This document shows, piece after piece, positions 18,214 through 26,149 of a stretch of 64,000 nt of DNA. The DNA lies in assembly GCA_963816065.1 (NCBI GenBank), contig CAWFJG010000029.1, forward strand, positions 248,001 to 312,000. Direction: 5' to 3'. A program made the translations under genes and the position numbers. Source of the DNA: Roseiarcus sp963816065. GTDB lineage: Bacteria; Pseudomonadota; Alphaproteobacteria; Rhizobiales; Beijerinckiaceae. The notes beneath the pieces were generated by a model. The model had not been told where the DNA came from. It searched no databases and saw only the letters and a list, made by a program, of their open reading frames with translations. Every line of letters begins with the position of its first letter. Position 1 is the first letter of the stretch.

Positions 18214-18570
18214 TTATTTCTCGTCGATGACCTTAATTCCCGCTTCCTTGCGCATCTGCTTGATGTTGATGTCCATCGCGGTAATCACTTTCTTTTCCGG
18301 ATGGGCCTTGCAATAGACGATGACGCGATGCTCCAGTTCCTTCGCCCGATCGACTTTCATCTTGCTGTAGTCCGCAAGGCCGTTGTACCAGCCGCTGTAC
18401 CAGACGGTCAGGAAGTCGGCGTCTTCCTGCCAGGTGCCGGCCAATTGTTTACAGGTCAGCTTCTGCACATCGAGATTGCCGTTGGCGTCGGCATAGGCGG
18501 AGAGGTCGGTCTGGGCCTGCGCCGCGCCGGCAAAAAACATGGCTGCGCAAAGCGGAATTGCGAATTTCAT
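18214..18570 (-). CDS. HdeA-like periplasmic protein (tandem paralogue)
   Basis: A 118-residue HdeA-family protein. The signal peptide is MKFAIPLCAAMFFAGAAQAQ. The mature part has ADANGNLDVQKLTCKQLAGT, DFLTVWYSGWYNG and VYCKAHPEKKV, giving the same Cys pair and WYSGW core as its downstream neighbour. The C-terminus is longer and charged (NIKQMRKEAGIKVIDEK). It is the first gene of the pair, so the upstream gap with phased direct repeats (18837-18899) is its likely control region. Confidence 0.8.
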   Translation of the reverse strand: MKFAIPLCAAMFFAGAAQAQTDLSAYADANGNLDVQKLTCKQLAGTWQEDADFLTVWYSGWYNGLADYSKMKVDRAKELEHRVIVYCKAHPEKKVITAMDINIKQMRKEAGIKVIDEK

Positions 18571-18836
18571 CCTCGAGGTCCTCCAAAGTCGGGCGTTTCG
18601 CCCCTCGACCGGGCCACGGCGATCGGCGTCCGTCGAGCGCGCGAATCCGCCTTGCAGTCCAGTCGAGCGGACCCCTTACGCGAAAAGGCGGCGGGCGACA
18701 AACGGACGCCACAACTTTCTTGCGGTAATCGCGCCGACCCTTGCACGACTGCGTACGATAATTTCACGCCTATAATGCGGGCGTAATGTTCCGCCTTGCA
18801 ACCTGGCCGCGCCGTTTCGCGCCCCCGCTTCGGCTG
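18571..18836. other. gene-free gap upstream of the HdeA pair
   Basis: No coding frame with family resemblance is seen here. TGCGTACGATAATTTCACGCC at 18749-18769 includes the AT-rich GATAAT, a possible -10 element on the plus strand. Nothing else stands out before the direct repeats that start at 18837. Confidence 0.3.
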
Positions 18837-18899
18837 CCTGTTCTTGACCTGTTCCGTCCCTGATAAATGCCTGTTCCGAGCCTGTTAACAGGCCTGTTC
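18837..18899. promoter_or_regulatory. five phased CCTGTTC direct repeats
   Basis: CCTGTTC occurs at 18837, 18848, 18870 and 18893, and CCTGTTA at 18881. The start-to-start steps are 11, 22, 11 and 12 bases, so every copy falls on nearly the same face of the helix. Seven-base repeats with four-base gaps are the layout of OmpR/PhoB-family binding sites (the Pho box is built on CTGTCA repeats). The only gene that starts nearby is the HdeA pair, reading away to the left 270 bases off. The binding protein is unknown. Confidence 0.5.
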
Positions 18900-18989
18900 T
18901 GGCGCGGATTCGAACCGCAATCGCCGGGTTGCAACGGCGGTAACGCCATGACATTGCAAGACTTCCTGGAACGGATCGCGCCCGCTGCG

Positions 18990-19017
18990 AAAAAAAAGCG
19001 CCCTGCTGGCAGGCGCC
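18990..19017 (-). terminator. Rho-independent terminator of the Gfo/Idh gene
   Basis: On the minus strand GCGCCTGC-CA-GCAGGGCGC forms an eight-pair stem with one bulge, followed directly by eight T residues (18997-18990). It lies 44 bases after the stop of the oxidoreductase gene that ends at 19061. Confidence 0.75.
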
Positions 19018-19060
19018 GGATCGGCGGCGGACCGCGCCTCATCCTCGCGCGTTTCCGGAC

Positions 19061-20170
19061 TTACAGCCTGATCACCTGCCCGGTCCTGATGCTCTCGTCC
19101 GCCGCGAACACGATGCGCAGGGAATTGATCGCATCGGACCAGTGGTCGTTGAGGTCGACCTCGCCGCGGATCGCGCTCAAAAACAGCCGCTGCTCGCGCT
19201 CGCAAAGCTCCTGATGGCCCGGTTCGTCCTCCGTCGTCTCGATCGTGTCGGGCGCAGCGAAGCGACCGTCGGCGTCGAGGGCGGCGTGGTGGATGCGCAG
19301 CGCGTTGGTGCGGGTGTGGGCGTCGTGATCCGAGGACCTCACGTCGGAGCCCGCCGCCTCCTTGGCCACGATCGACACGCAGCCCTTCGGCCCGATCATG
19401 TCCTTCACGAAGAAGGCGGTCTCGCTCATCATCGGGCCCCAGCCGGCCTCGTACCAGCCGACCGAGCCGTCGTCGAAGACGATGTGCAGATGGCCGTAGT
19501 TGACCATGGCCGGCCCGATCTCATCGGTGAGACGGGCGCCCACCGCATGCACCGCGACCGGCCTCGCCCGCGTGACCTGGCACATCACGTCGACGTAATG
19601 CACGCCGCAGTCCACGATCGGCGAGGTCGACGCCATCAGGTTCTTGTGCACCTGCCAGAAGGAGCCGGACGACTGCTGGTTGAGGTTCATCCGCATGACG
19701 AGCGGCTTGCCGAGCGTCCGGCCGATCTCGACAAATCGGGTCCAGGACGGATGGACGCGCAGGATGTAGCCGACCAGCAGCGCCTTCCCCGCCGCTTTCG
19801 CCGCCGCGACAATGGCCTCGGCCGCCGGCAGCGTGTCGGCGAGCGGCTTCTCGCAGAAGACATGCGCGCCGGCCTCGATCGCTTTCAGGGCCATCGGCGC
19901 GTGGTGCTCGGTATAGGCGGCGATCGCGACCGCGTCGGGCTCCAGCGCCGCGAGCGCCTCGCCGAGATCGTCGAAGCGCGGCACGCCAACGAATTCCCGA
20001 TCGAGGTCCTGGCGGCCCGCGGCGTTGCGGGTGCATAAGCCCACGAGTTCGAAATCGTCGATCGTCTGGTAGGCGCGGGCGTGGCTCGTCCCCATCGTTC
20101 CCACCCCGGCGACAAGGACACGCTGCTTGACGACGCTCACCTGGGGCTCCTCCTGTCCGACATGCGCCAT
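19061..20170 (-). CDS. Gfo/Idh/MocA-family NAD(P)-dependent oxidoreductase
   Basis: A 369-residue cytoplasmic dehydrogenase, probably acting on a sugar, inositol or sugar-acid hydroxyl. The Rossmann start is VLVAGVGTMGTSHARAY; the family lysine lies in HVFCEKPLADT; the active-site His is in IVDCGVHYVDVM. It is followed by a strong terminator and has no other sugar genes beside it, so it appears to be a single-gene unit. The substrate cannot be read from sequence. The start MAHVGQEEPQ is chosen because no better one lies nearer the Rossmann strand, though GTG codons at about 20133 and 20127 are possible. Confidence 0.85.
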   Translation of the reverse strand: MAHVGQEEPQVSVVKQRVLVAGVGTMGTSHARAYQTIDDFELVGLCTRNAAGRQDLDREFVGVPRFDDLGEALAALEPDAVAIAAYTEHHAPMALKAIEAGAHVFCEKPLADTLPAAEAIVAAAKAAGKALLVGYILRVHPSWTRFVEIGRTLGKPLVMRMNLNQQSSGSFWQVHKNLMASTSPIVDCGVHYVDVMCQVTRARPVAVHAVGARLTDEIGPAMVNYGHLHIVFDDGSVGWYEAGWGPMMSETAFFVKDMIGPKGCVSIVAKEAAGSDVRSSDHDAHTRTNALRIHHAALDADGRFAAPDTIETTEDEPGHQELCEREQRLFLSAIRGEVDLNDHWSDAINSLRIVFAADESIRTGQVIRL

Positions 20171-20318
20171 CGTAGCCGGTCGCCGCCCTGGGGGCCACCG
20201 GGAGGCGCCCGGAAACCGCCTCGCGGGGCGGCTAACAACGCTGGTCTCCGCTGTGGCGCTGCGCTTGCGCAGGATTGGCGCAGGCCCTATAGGCGGCGCG
20301 GCTCCAAAGGAAGTTGGA

Positions 20319-21386
20319 ATGGCTCAGGTGCAGGAACGACGCCCGGCCTCGCACCGGGGGTCGAGCGACGAGCCGCCCCACTCGGGTTTCCCACGTCTAA
20401 TTCAACGAATTGTCGTGACTGTCGGGCGCCATCGCAACGCCCTGCGGCGGCTCGGTCTCACGGCCAGCGCGCTGATTATCGCCATTTCCCTGACGATCTT
20501 TGCCCGCACGTTGATGCGCATCGATCCGGTCAAGTTTGGTTCCGCCTTTGCGGCGACCAGCCGGGACCAGATCCTGCTCTCCTTCGGCTTCACCGCGCTC
20601 AGCTATCTGGCCCTGACCGGCTACGACGGTCTGGCGCTCCGCCATATCGGCGTCAAAGCGCCCTATTGGCTGACTGCGCTGGCCTCCTTCGCCAGCTACG
20701 CGGTCTCGTTCACACTTGGCTTTCCGTTGGTGACCGGCGGCGCGGTCCGCTACTGGATCTATGCGCCGGCCGGGCTCACCGCCAGGAACATCGCCAGTCT
20801 GACGATCGTCGCGGGCGTCACGTTCTGGCTCGGCATGGGGCTCATCGTCGGCTTCGGCTTCATCTTCACCGCCGACGCCGTCGCCGACATCAATCACTTC
20901 AACTCGCTGGCGAACAAGCTGATCGGCCTCTCGGCGATCAGCCTGCTTGCGCTTTATGTCGGTTGGGTCGGCGTGCTGAGTTGGCGACGCGCGCCGGCGT
21001 TCGGCAATTTCCGGCTGCCCGGACCGTTCGTGACGCTGGGGCAGATGGCGCTCGGCGTGATCGACGTCTGCTCGGCCGCGGCGGCGCTCTACGTGCTGCT
21101 GCCCAAGGACGCGGTCATCGGTTTTCCGACCTTCGCCACGCTCTATTCGTTCGCTGCGATGCTCGGTATCGCCAGTCACTCGCCCGGCGGCCTGGGCGTG
21201 TTCGAAGCGACCATCCTCCAGGCCGTCGGCGGCGAGGTCGACTCCCTGCTGGCCGCCCTGCTGCTGTTTCGCGCCGTGTACTACATTGTGCCCTTCATCA
21301 CCGCTATGGCGCTGCTCGGGGCGGTTGAGGCCGTCCGCCGATGGCGCTCGCTCCGCGAGGCCCTCTCGGCGGCATCGGACGAGTGA
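20319..21386 (+). CDS. MprF-like flippase-domain integral membrane protein (UPF0104/LPG_synthase_TM)
   Basis: A 355-residue polytopic inner-membrane protein with about eight helices. It matches the N-terminal flippase part of MprF/lysylphosphatidylglycerol synthases (FGFTALSYLALTGYDGLALR; TLGFPLVTGGAVRYWIYAPA; HSPGGLGVFEATIL). The C-terminal aminoacyl-transferase domain of full MprF is absent, so it is a stand-alone flippase-like protein, perhaps moving an amphipathic lipid. The ATG at 20319 has AAAGGAAG upstream; the long in-frame extension to 20127 is Arg/Gly rich and not membrane-like. The kinase gene begins about 80 bases later on the same strand. Confidence 0.8.
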   Translation: MAQVQERRPASHRGSSDEPPHSGFPRLIQRIVVTVGRHRNALRRLGLTASALIIAISLTIFARTLMRIDPVKFGSAFAATSRDQILLSFGFTALSYLALTGYDGLALRHIGVKAPYWLTALASFASYAVSFTLGFPLVTGGAVRYWIYAPAGLTARNIASLTIVAGVTFWLGMGLIVGFGFIFTADAVADINHFNSLANKLIGLSAISLLALYVGWVGVLSWRRAPAFGNFRLPGPFVTLGQMALGVIDVCSAAAALYVLLPKDAVIGFPTFATLYSFAAMLGIASHSPGGLGVFEATILQAVGGEVDSLLAALLLFRAVYYIVPFITAMALLGAVEAVRRWRSLREALSAASDE

Positions 21387-21468
21387 GCGGGCGGGCCATG
21401 ACACCTCCTGCTTCTCGCCGAGTTCCGATCTGATCCGTTCGCCATTCGCCGCCCAACTCGTCGCGGCG

Positions 21469-22477
21469 ATGCCTGAGGCGGCGCTGATCGTCGGCGCCGA
21501 CGGCCGGGTCGCCGCGGCCAACAAGCCAGCGCTCGATCTCCTGTCCGCGCTCAAGCTTGGCGATCCGCTGGTGCTCGCGCTGCGCGCGCCCGACGTGGTC
21601 GATGCCTTCCGCCGGGTGATCGCCAGCGGCGACGGCGAGACGGTGCAATGGAGCGAGCGCGTGCCGGTCGAGCGCCTGTTCGATGTCTGCGTCGCTCCGC
21701 TGTCATCGTCGGACGGAGATGTCGAGGCGGTCCTCGTCACGCTGCGCGACCTGACGGAGATCCGGCGGGTCGAACGGCTGCGGGTCGACTTCATCGCCAA
21801 CGCCAGCCATGAGCTGCGCACTCCGCTCGCTTCGCTGCTGGGATTCATCGAAACGCTGCAGGGATCGGCGCGCGACGACGTCAAGGCTCGCGACCGTTTC
21901 CTCACCATCATGCGCGATCAGGGCCGCCGGATGGCCAGGCTCATCGAGGATCTGCTATCCCTGTCGCGGATCGAGCAGAAGCAGCACCTCCGGCCCGAGA
22001 CGGTGGTCGATCTTGCCCAGAGCGTGCGCAGCGTCGTCGACTTCGCTGTCGCCGATGGCGGCGGAACTGGGCGCCGAAATCCGCTTCACCGCCTTCGAGC
22101 CCGTCCTGGTGAACGGCGACCGCGACGAACTCGTACGTGTCGCCGAGAACCTGATCGAGAACGCCATCAAGTACGGCGTGCGCTCGGGCGCCGACGCCGG
22201 CCTGGTCGAAGTCACGGTGTCGGCGACCGGTAAGGAAGCGCAGCTGACAGTGCGCGACTACGGTCACGGCATCCCGCCGGAGCACCTGCCGCGTCTGACC
22301 GAGCGCTTCTATCGGGTCGACGCCTCCCAGAGCCGGGCGCGCAACGGCACCGGCCTCGGCCTCGCCATCGTCAAGCACATCCTCACCCGCCACCGCGGCA
22401 AGCTGAGCATAGCGAGCCGGATCCATCACGGTTCGACTTTCATCGCGAGCATGCCGCTTCACGTCGGGCGGAAATAG
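21469..22477 (+). CDS. PhoR-like sensor histidine kinase (one-base frameshift)
   Basis: A PAS-type sensor segment (MPEAALIVGADGRVAAANKP) is followed by HisKA with the phospho-acceptor His in FIANASHELRTPLASLLGFI, and by HATPase_c with N box NLIENAIKYG, G1 YGHGIP and G2 NGTGLGLAIVKH. At 22042-22043 TT replaces T; correcting it joins RSVVDSLSPM to AAELGAEIRFTAFEP in frame. It resembles alphaproteobacterial PhoR-type kinases, but no N-terminal membrane helices are visible in frame, and no response regulator or pst genes adjoin. The start is uncertain; ATG 21469 is the first in frame after the flippase gene. Confidence 0.72.
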
Positions 22478-22599
22478 GCGGGCCCTTTCAAAACCGCTTT
22501 TGGCCGCGTCTGCCCCTTCACGGCCCGTCGCTTCCATAGCCCGGCTGCCGCGGCCGAAAATCGCACGCATCTGGTGGACGTCCAGGAATGGCGCCGACC

Positions 22600-23055
22600 C
22601 TATCGCAAGGCGGCGCGCCGCTCGACGAGATAGAGGTGCTCCGCGATGAGGACGTTTTCACCCGTCTGATTGGAGACCTCGAGCAACTCGACCACGATTT
22701 CATGCCCCGCACGACGGGCGTGATCGCGCTTATCCTTAATCGTCGCCCTCGCGCGGATCGTGTCGCCTATGAACACAGGCTTGAGGAATCGGAGGCGATC
22801 GTAGCCAGACGACATCGCGCGGGGATTGATGTCGGTCGCGGTCATGCCGACGCCAACGCTGAAAACGAGTGTGCCATGCGCTATTCGTTGGCCGAACTCC
22901 TGCGTCGCGCACCATTCTGCGTCCATGTGATGGGGGAAAAAGTCTCCCGTCTGTCCGGCGTGAGCGACAATGTCGGCTTCGGTGATCGTGCGGCCAAGCG
23001 TCTGCCGGGACTTGCCCACCACGAAATCCTCGAAAAAACGGTCCTCCATCTTCAT
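22600..23055 (-). CDS. MaoC-family hotdog dehydratase
   Basis: A 151-residue single-hotdog protein of the MaoC/(R)-specific enoyl-CoA hydratase group. Seen: FFEDFVVGKSRQTLGRTITE at the start, the hydratase dyad region DFFPHHMD followed by FGQRIAHGTLVFSVGVGM, and RFLKPVFIGDTIRA. The ATG at 23055 has AAGGAGG at good distance. It probably adds or removes water on a CoA thioester; the CaiB/BaiF CoA-transferase of the same island could provide such a substrate. It is the last gene on the minus-strand side of the island, separated from the Gfo/Idh gene by 450 bases, with its own promoter region containing a candidate shared operator. Confidence 0.8.
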   Translation of the reverse strand: MKMEDRFFEDFVVGKSRQTLGRTITEADIVAHAGQTGDFFPHHMDAEWCATQEFGQRIAHGTLVFSVGVGMTATDINPRAMSSGYDRLRFLKPVFIGDTIRARATIKDKRDHARRAGHEIVVELLEVSNQTGENVLIAEHLYLVERRAALR

Positions 23056-23070
23056 CCCCGCCTCCTTGCT

Positions 23071-23106
23071 ATCATTCACCAATGAGTGATACATTTGGAT
23101 ATGAAT
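23071..23106. promoter_or_regulatory. candidate IclR-regulon operator upstream of maoC-like gene
   Basis: ATCATTCA-CCAA-TGAGTGAT (23071-23090) is an inverted repeat with 7 of 8 pairs matching, followed by AT-rich ACATTTGGATATGAAT. It lies 16-35 bases before the maoC start. Related sequences occur at 30535-30554 and 31455-31470 before two other transcripts of the island. Confidence 0.4.
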
Positions 23107-23349
23107 TGCAAGGGAAGTCGCATGAAGACTTGTCGTCTTGCTCCTCGCGCCGTTCGACGAACCGTTTCGGGCGCATGACCGCGAGGAACTGGAACGCGCG
23201 AGCGTCGGGCCGTCGTGGTCCAGTTATTTCTGCGATGGCCGGCAGTGGGCGCCCCGGTCGACGCGGCGGCGCAGGTCATGGCCTGGAGCGCGCCGACCAC
23301 CGGCGGCCGTCCCGGCCAGCACACGATTGCTCCGGCCATCCGTCCGTTC

Positions 23350-23460
23350 AGGCGACGGCAGGGGCTTGTCTGGCGAAACCGTATACCGGGCGGTATCTGC
23401 TCGATCGCGTGAAGCAGGCGCTGGCCAAATCGGCCGACGGCGAGGCGGAACGCGCCGCTG
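23350..23460 (+). pseudogene. response-regulator receiver C-terminal fragment
   Basis: A short stretch reads GACLAKPYTGRYLLDRVKQA, the KP motif and last helix of a CheY-like receiver domain. The phosphorylation Asp region and any output domain are not found in the bases before it. It sits alone in the gap between the maoC-like and Gfo/Idh genes, so it is probably a relic. Confidence 0.4.
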
Positions 23461-23508
23461 CATCCGTGCACGCGCGGGGCGTGAACGGCGTCTCTATAAA
23501 TAACTATA

Positions 23509-24690
23509 TTATAATGTATAAATATCGCGAAAGTTGCACGTTTCGGCGCCTAAACGATTGAAGACGCTCGCTCGCGACAAAGCGTGCGCGTCTGGTTTCA
23601 CAGCCTTCGCGGGGGGAAGCCTCACGGATGGGCGCGCAACGGCGTCGCCGGCCTGGCGCTCGAACTCGAAGGCGGCCTCGACCACAGCCATGGTCGTCCA
23701 GGCGTCCTCGACCGAGGCGATCAGGTTCGTGTCCTCTCCCGCCACGAAGCGCTGCAGATTCGCCATCCGGCCAATGAAAGCGTCGGGGAACCAGCCTCCA
23801 TGCAACGGAACATGGGCCCAATTCGCCTCGCCCTTGGCCCTGATGGTGAGCTCGTCCGGCTCGCCGCGCGGATAGTCGAGAAGCACGCCCATCTTGGCGT
23901 GCGCCGCCCCTTCCGAACCCTCGAACCGAAACTCCGCCACCTGGTGCTTTCGGCCATAAGCGTGGTTGTGGTTGACCGACATCGCGCTGCGCACTTCGTC
24001 GCCATAGTCCAGAATGGCGGCGGTGCGGGTTTGCGCCATCTCGGACGAAGGGTGGCCGATGGTCTTGGCGTGCACGCCGATCGGATCGCCGAGGAAGCTA
24101 CGGATAAGGTCGAGATAGTGGATCGAATGGACGGCAATCTCGATGCGGGGCAGCTCCTTGAGAAAGGCGAACAAGCCCCAGGGCGTGTCAATCGACACGC
24201 GAACTTCAACGTCGAGAAGCCGGCCGAGCAGTCCGCGGTCGAACGCATCCCATATCGCCAGCATCATCGGCGAGAACCGGAGCTGGAAATTCACCGCGGC
24301 TTTGAGCTTGCGTTCTCGGCAAGTCTTGAGGATTCGGGTGGCTTCGTCGAGGTCGGCGCCCATCGGCTTCTGGATCAGGACGCCGGCGCCCGTCGGAATG
24401 CGCTCGAGAACCGCTCGATGAGCGGATGGCGGCGTAGCGAGATCGAAGATGGCGTCGCCGACCGAAAGCGCCTCATCGAGCGACTGAAACACGCGCACGC
24501 CGAATGTCTCGCCAACTTTTCGCGCCCGCTCGGTGTCCAGGTCGAAAACGCCAGCGATCGGAAACCCTGCCTTCCCATAGGCGGGGAAATGCGCGTCATT
24601 GACGATCGAGCCCGCGCCAATGGTGACGATCGGAATGGGATTCGACGGCCGCGGCCAAGTTTGGCGTAGGGAAGCCGGATCGAAGGTCAT
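23509..24690 (-). CDS. Gfo/Idh/MocA-family sugar dehydrogenase
   Basis: A 393-residue NAD(P)-dependent oxidoreductase. The Rossmann motif is IVTIGAGSIVNDAHFPAY; VLIQKPMGADLDEA is the variant of the EKP motif, with Gln in place of Glu; the active-site region is RIEIAVHSIHYLDLIRSFLG. The ATG at 24690 has GAAAGGAC upstream; longer frames upstream are not coding-like. It directly follows the mutarotase and dehydratase genes (13-base gap), so it belongs to the sugar operon and probably oxidises the imported sugar at C1 to a lactone, which the lactonase at 31519 would open. That pathway role is inferred. Confidence 0.82.
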   Translation of the reverse strand: MTFDPASLRQTWPRPSNPIPIVTIGAGSIVNDAHFPAYGKAGFPIAGVFDLDTERARKVGETFGVRVFQSLDEALSVGDAIFDLATPPSAHRAVLERIPTGAGVLIQKPMGADLDEATRILKTCRERKLKAAVNFQLRFSPMMLAIWDAFDRGLLGRLLDVEVRVSIDTPWGLFAFLKELPRIEIAVHSIHYLDLIRSFLGDPIGVHAKTIGHPSSEMAQTRTAAILDYGDEVRSAMSVNHNHAYGRKHQVAEFRFEGSEGAAHAKMGVLLDYPRGEPDELTIRAKGEANWAHVPLHGGWFPDAFIGRMANLQRFVAGEDTNLIASVEDAWTTMAVVEAAFEFERQAGDAVARPSVRLPPAKAVKPDAHALSRASVFNRLGAETCNFRDIYTL

Positions 24691-24703
24691 CGTGGGCGTC
24701 CTT

Positions 24704-25033
24704 TCAGTCGTAATGAAAAACCTCCTCCGCCATTGCCCACCACTCTCCGTCTGCGCGGGTATCGAGCGGCGCTTGCATCGGCTTGTGAATCGCCCACCAG
24801 TCCTGGGTCTTCGGGTCGGCCTCCATTTTCGTCGCATCGGCTTTCCAGTCGTCCCCGTGGTACTCCCAATAGCCGAAAAGCAAGTTCTCCGGCTCCCGCA
24901 GGAAGATCGTATAGTTCCTGATGTTGCATTCGGAGATCTTGGCGAGGATCTCCGGCCAGACGGCTGCATGGCGACGCTTGTACTCTGCGATGTGTTCCGG
25001 CCGGATCCCGATCACCATGCCCATGCGCTTCAT
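24704..25033 (-). CDS. L-rhamnose mutarotase family protein
   Basis: A 109-residue RhaM/RhaU-type mutarotase that speeds conversion between alpha and beta anomers of a 6-deoxy sugar. Seen: GIRPEHIAEYKRRHAAVWPE with the conserved Tyr/His, NIRNYTIFLREPENLLFGYW and WWAIHKPMQ. Start MKRMGMVIGI at 25033 overlaps the dehydratase stop (ATGA), so translation is coupled. Members of this family also serve L-fucose pathways in lactonase/dehydratase operons, so rhamnose and fucose are both possible. Confidence 0.88.
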   Translation of the reverse strand: MKRMGMVIGIRPEHIAEYKRRHAAVWPEILAKISECNIRNYTIFLREPENLLFGYWEYHGDDWKADATKMEADPKTQDWWAIHKPMQAPLDTRADGEWWAMAEEVFHYD

Positions 25034-26148
25034 CGCGCTTCTCCTATCGTTCGTGTGTGCTCGGCCACGCTTCTGGCTTTCACATGCGCGAAATCCCATT
25101 CCACGCCGATGCCGGGAGCGGAAGGCGCGACCGCCATCCCGTTTTCGATCTCGAGGCGGGACGTCGTCAGCTCGTCGAGTTGCGGAATGTATTCGACGTA
25201 CTTGCCGTTTGGCGCGGCGCAGGCGAGGCTCACATGCAACTCCATCAGAAAATGCGGACAGACCGGCATGTCGAAGGCCTCCGCCATATGTGCGACCTTG
25301 AGCCAGGGCGTGACGCCCCCGATCCGTGCGACGTCGACCTGAATGATCGAACAGGCGCCCTTCGCCATGTAGTCACGGAAGTGGCGGATCGAATAGATCG
25401 ATTCGCCGACCGCGATCGGCGTCGCCGCCGCAGCCGACAGACGAATGTGGCCGTCGAGGTCGTCGGCCGGCAGCGGCTCCTCGATCCAGGCAAGATCGAG
25501 GTCGGCGAAACGGCCCGCGCGCCGGATTGCTTCATCCAGCGTGAAGCCTTGGTTGGCGTCGGTCATAATCTCATAAGCCGGTCCGAGCGCCTCGCGGACG
25601 GCCGCGAGCCTCCGGTAGTCCTCCGAGCCATGCGGCCTGCCGATCTTGATTTTCGAGCCGGCGAAGCCGCTTTCGCGCGCGGCCAGCGCATCCTCGACCA
25701 ATTCGCGCTCGTCGATGTGGAGCCAACCGCCCTCGGTGGTGTAGAGCGGCCGGCGGTCGGCGGCGCCGCCGGCGACGATCCAGAGCGGCAGCCCGCGGCG
25801 TTTGCAGCGCAGATCCCATAGCGCCGTGTCGATCGCCGCGAGAGCAAGCGCCGAGATGGCGCCGACGGTCGTGGCGTGCGTCGCAAATTCGAGTTCGCGC
25901 CAGATCGCCTCGACCCTTTCGGCGTCCCGACCGACGAGGCGCGGCGCGAGGTGATCGGCGAGGAGCCGCATGACCGACGAGCCACCCGTCCCGATTGTGT
26001 AGCTGTAGCCGGTCCCGACGGCGCCGTCGCTGTCGGTCACCGTGACGATCGGCGTCTCCTGGGACACAAAGCTCTGGATGGCGTCGGTGCGGCGGACCTT
26101 TGGCGGAATGTCGACGAGCCGCATTTCGACATGTTCGATGCGCGCCAT
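25030..26148 (-). CDS. enolase-superfamily sugar-acid dehydratase (mandelate racemase/MLE type)
   Basis: A 372-residue enzyme that removes water from a sugar acid to give a 2-keto-3-deoxy acid. The KxK base motif lies in GSKIKIGRPHG; metal ligands are Asp in IMTDANQGF, Glu in LAWIEEPLPADD and Glu in AVGESIYSI; the C-terminal CPHFLMELHVSL is typical of acid-sugar dehydratases. It is shorter than L-fuconate dehydratase (about 430 residues). The ATG at 26148 follows the ATPase stop by one base with GGAAGGG upstream; the longer frame to 26211 lies inside the ATPase gene. The acid substrate (rhamnonate, fuconate or another) is not determined by the visible motifs. Confidence 0.85.
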   Translation of the reverse strand: MARIEHVEMRLVDIPPKVRRTDAIQSFVSQETPIVTVTDSDGAVGTGYSYTIGTGGSSVMRLLADHLAPRLVGRDAERVEAIWRELEFATHATTVGAISALALAAIDTALWDLRCKRRGLPLWIVAGGAADRRPLYTTEGGWLHIDERELVEDALAARESGFAGSKIKIGRPHGSEDYRRLAAVREALGPAYEIMTDANQGFTLDEAIRRAGRFADLDLAWIEEPLPADDLDGHIRLSAAAATPIAVGESIYSIRHFRDYMAKGACSIIQVDVARIGGVTPWLKVAHMAEAFDMPVCPHFLMELHVSLACAAPNGKYVEYIPQLDELTTSRLEIENGMAVAPSAPGIGVEWDFAHVKARSVAEHTRTIGEAR

Positions 26149-26149
26149 G

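Noticed and set aside
18900..18925. A tRNA-like T-arm on the minus strand (GCGGTTCGAATCCGC)
   Set aside because: The T-loop pairs well, but no acceptor partner, D-arm or anticodon arm can be built from the bases upstream on that strand.
20397..21911. A 504-codon open frame antisense to the flippase and kinase genes
   Set aside because: It is Arg/Asp/Gly-rich with no family resemblance and exactly mirrors real coding sequence; a GC-rich shadow frame.
23082..23561. A 159-codon gene between the maoC-like and Gfo/Idh genes
   Set aside because: Only a 30-residue receiver-like stretch is recognisable; the rest is not protein-like and no ribosome site precedes it.
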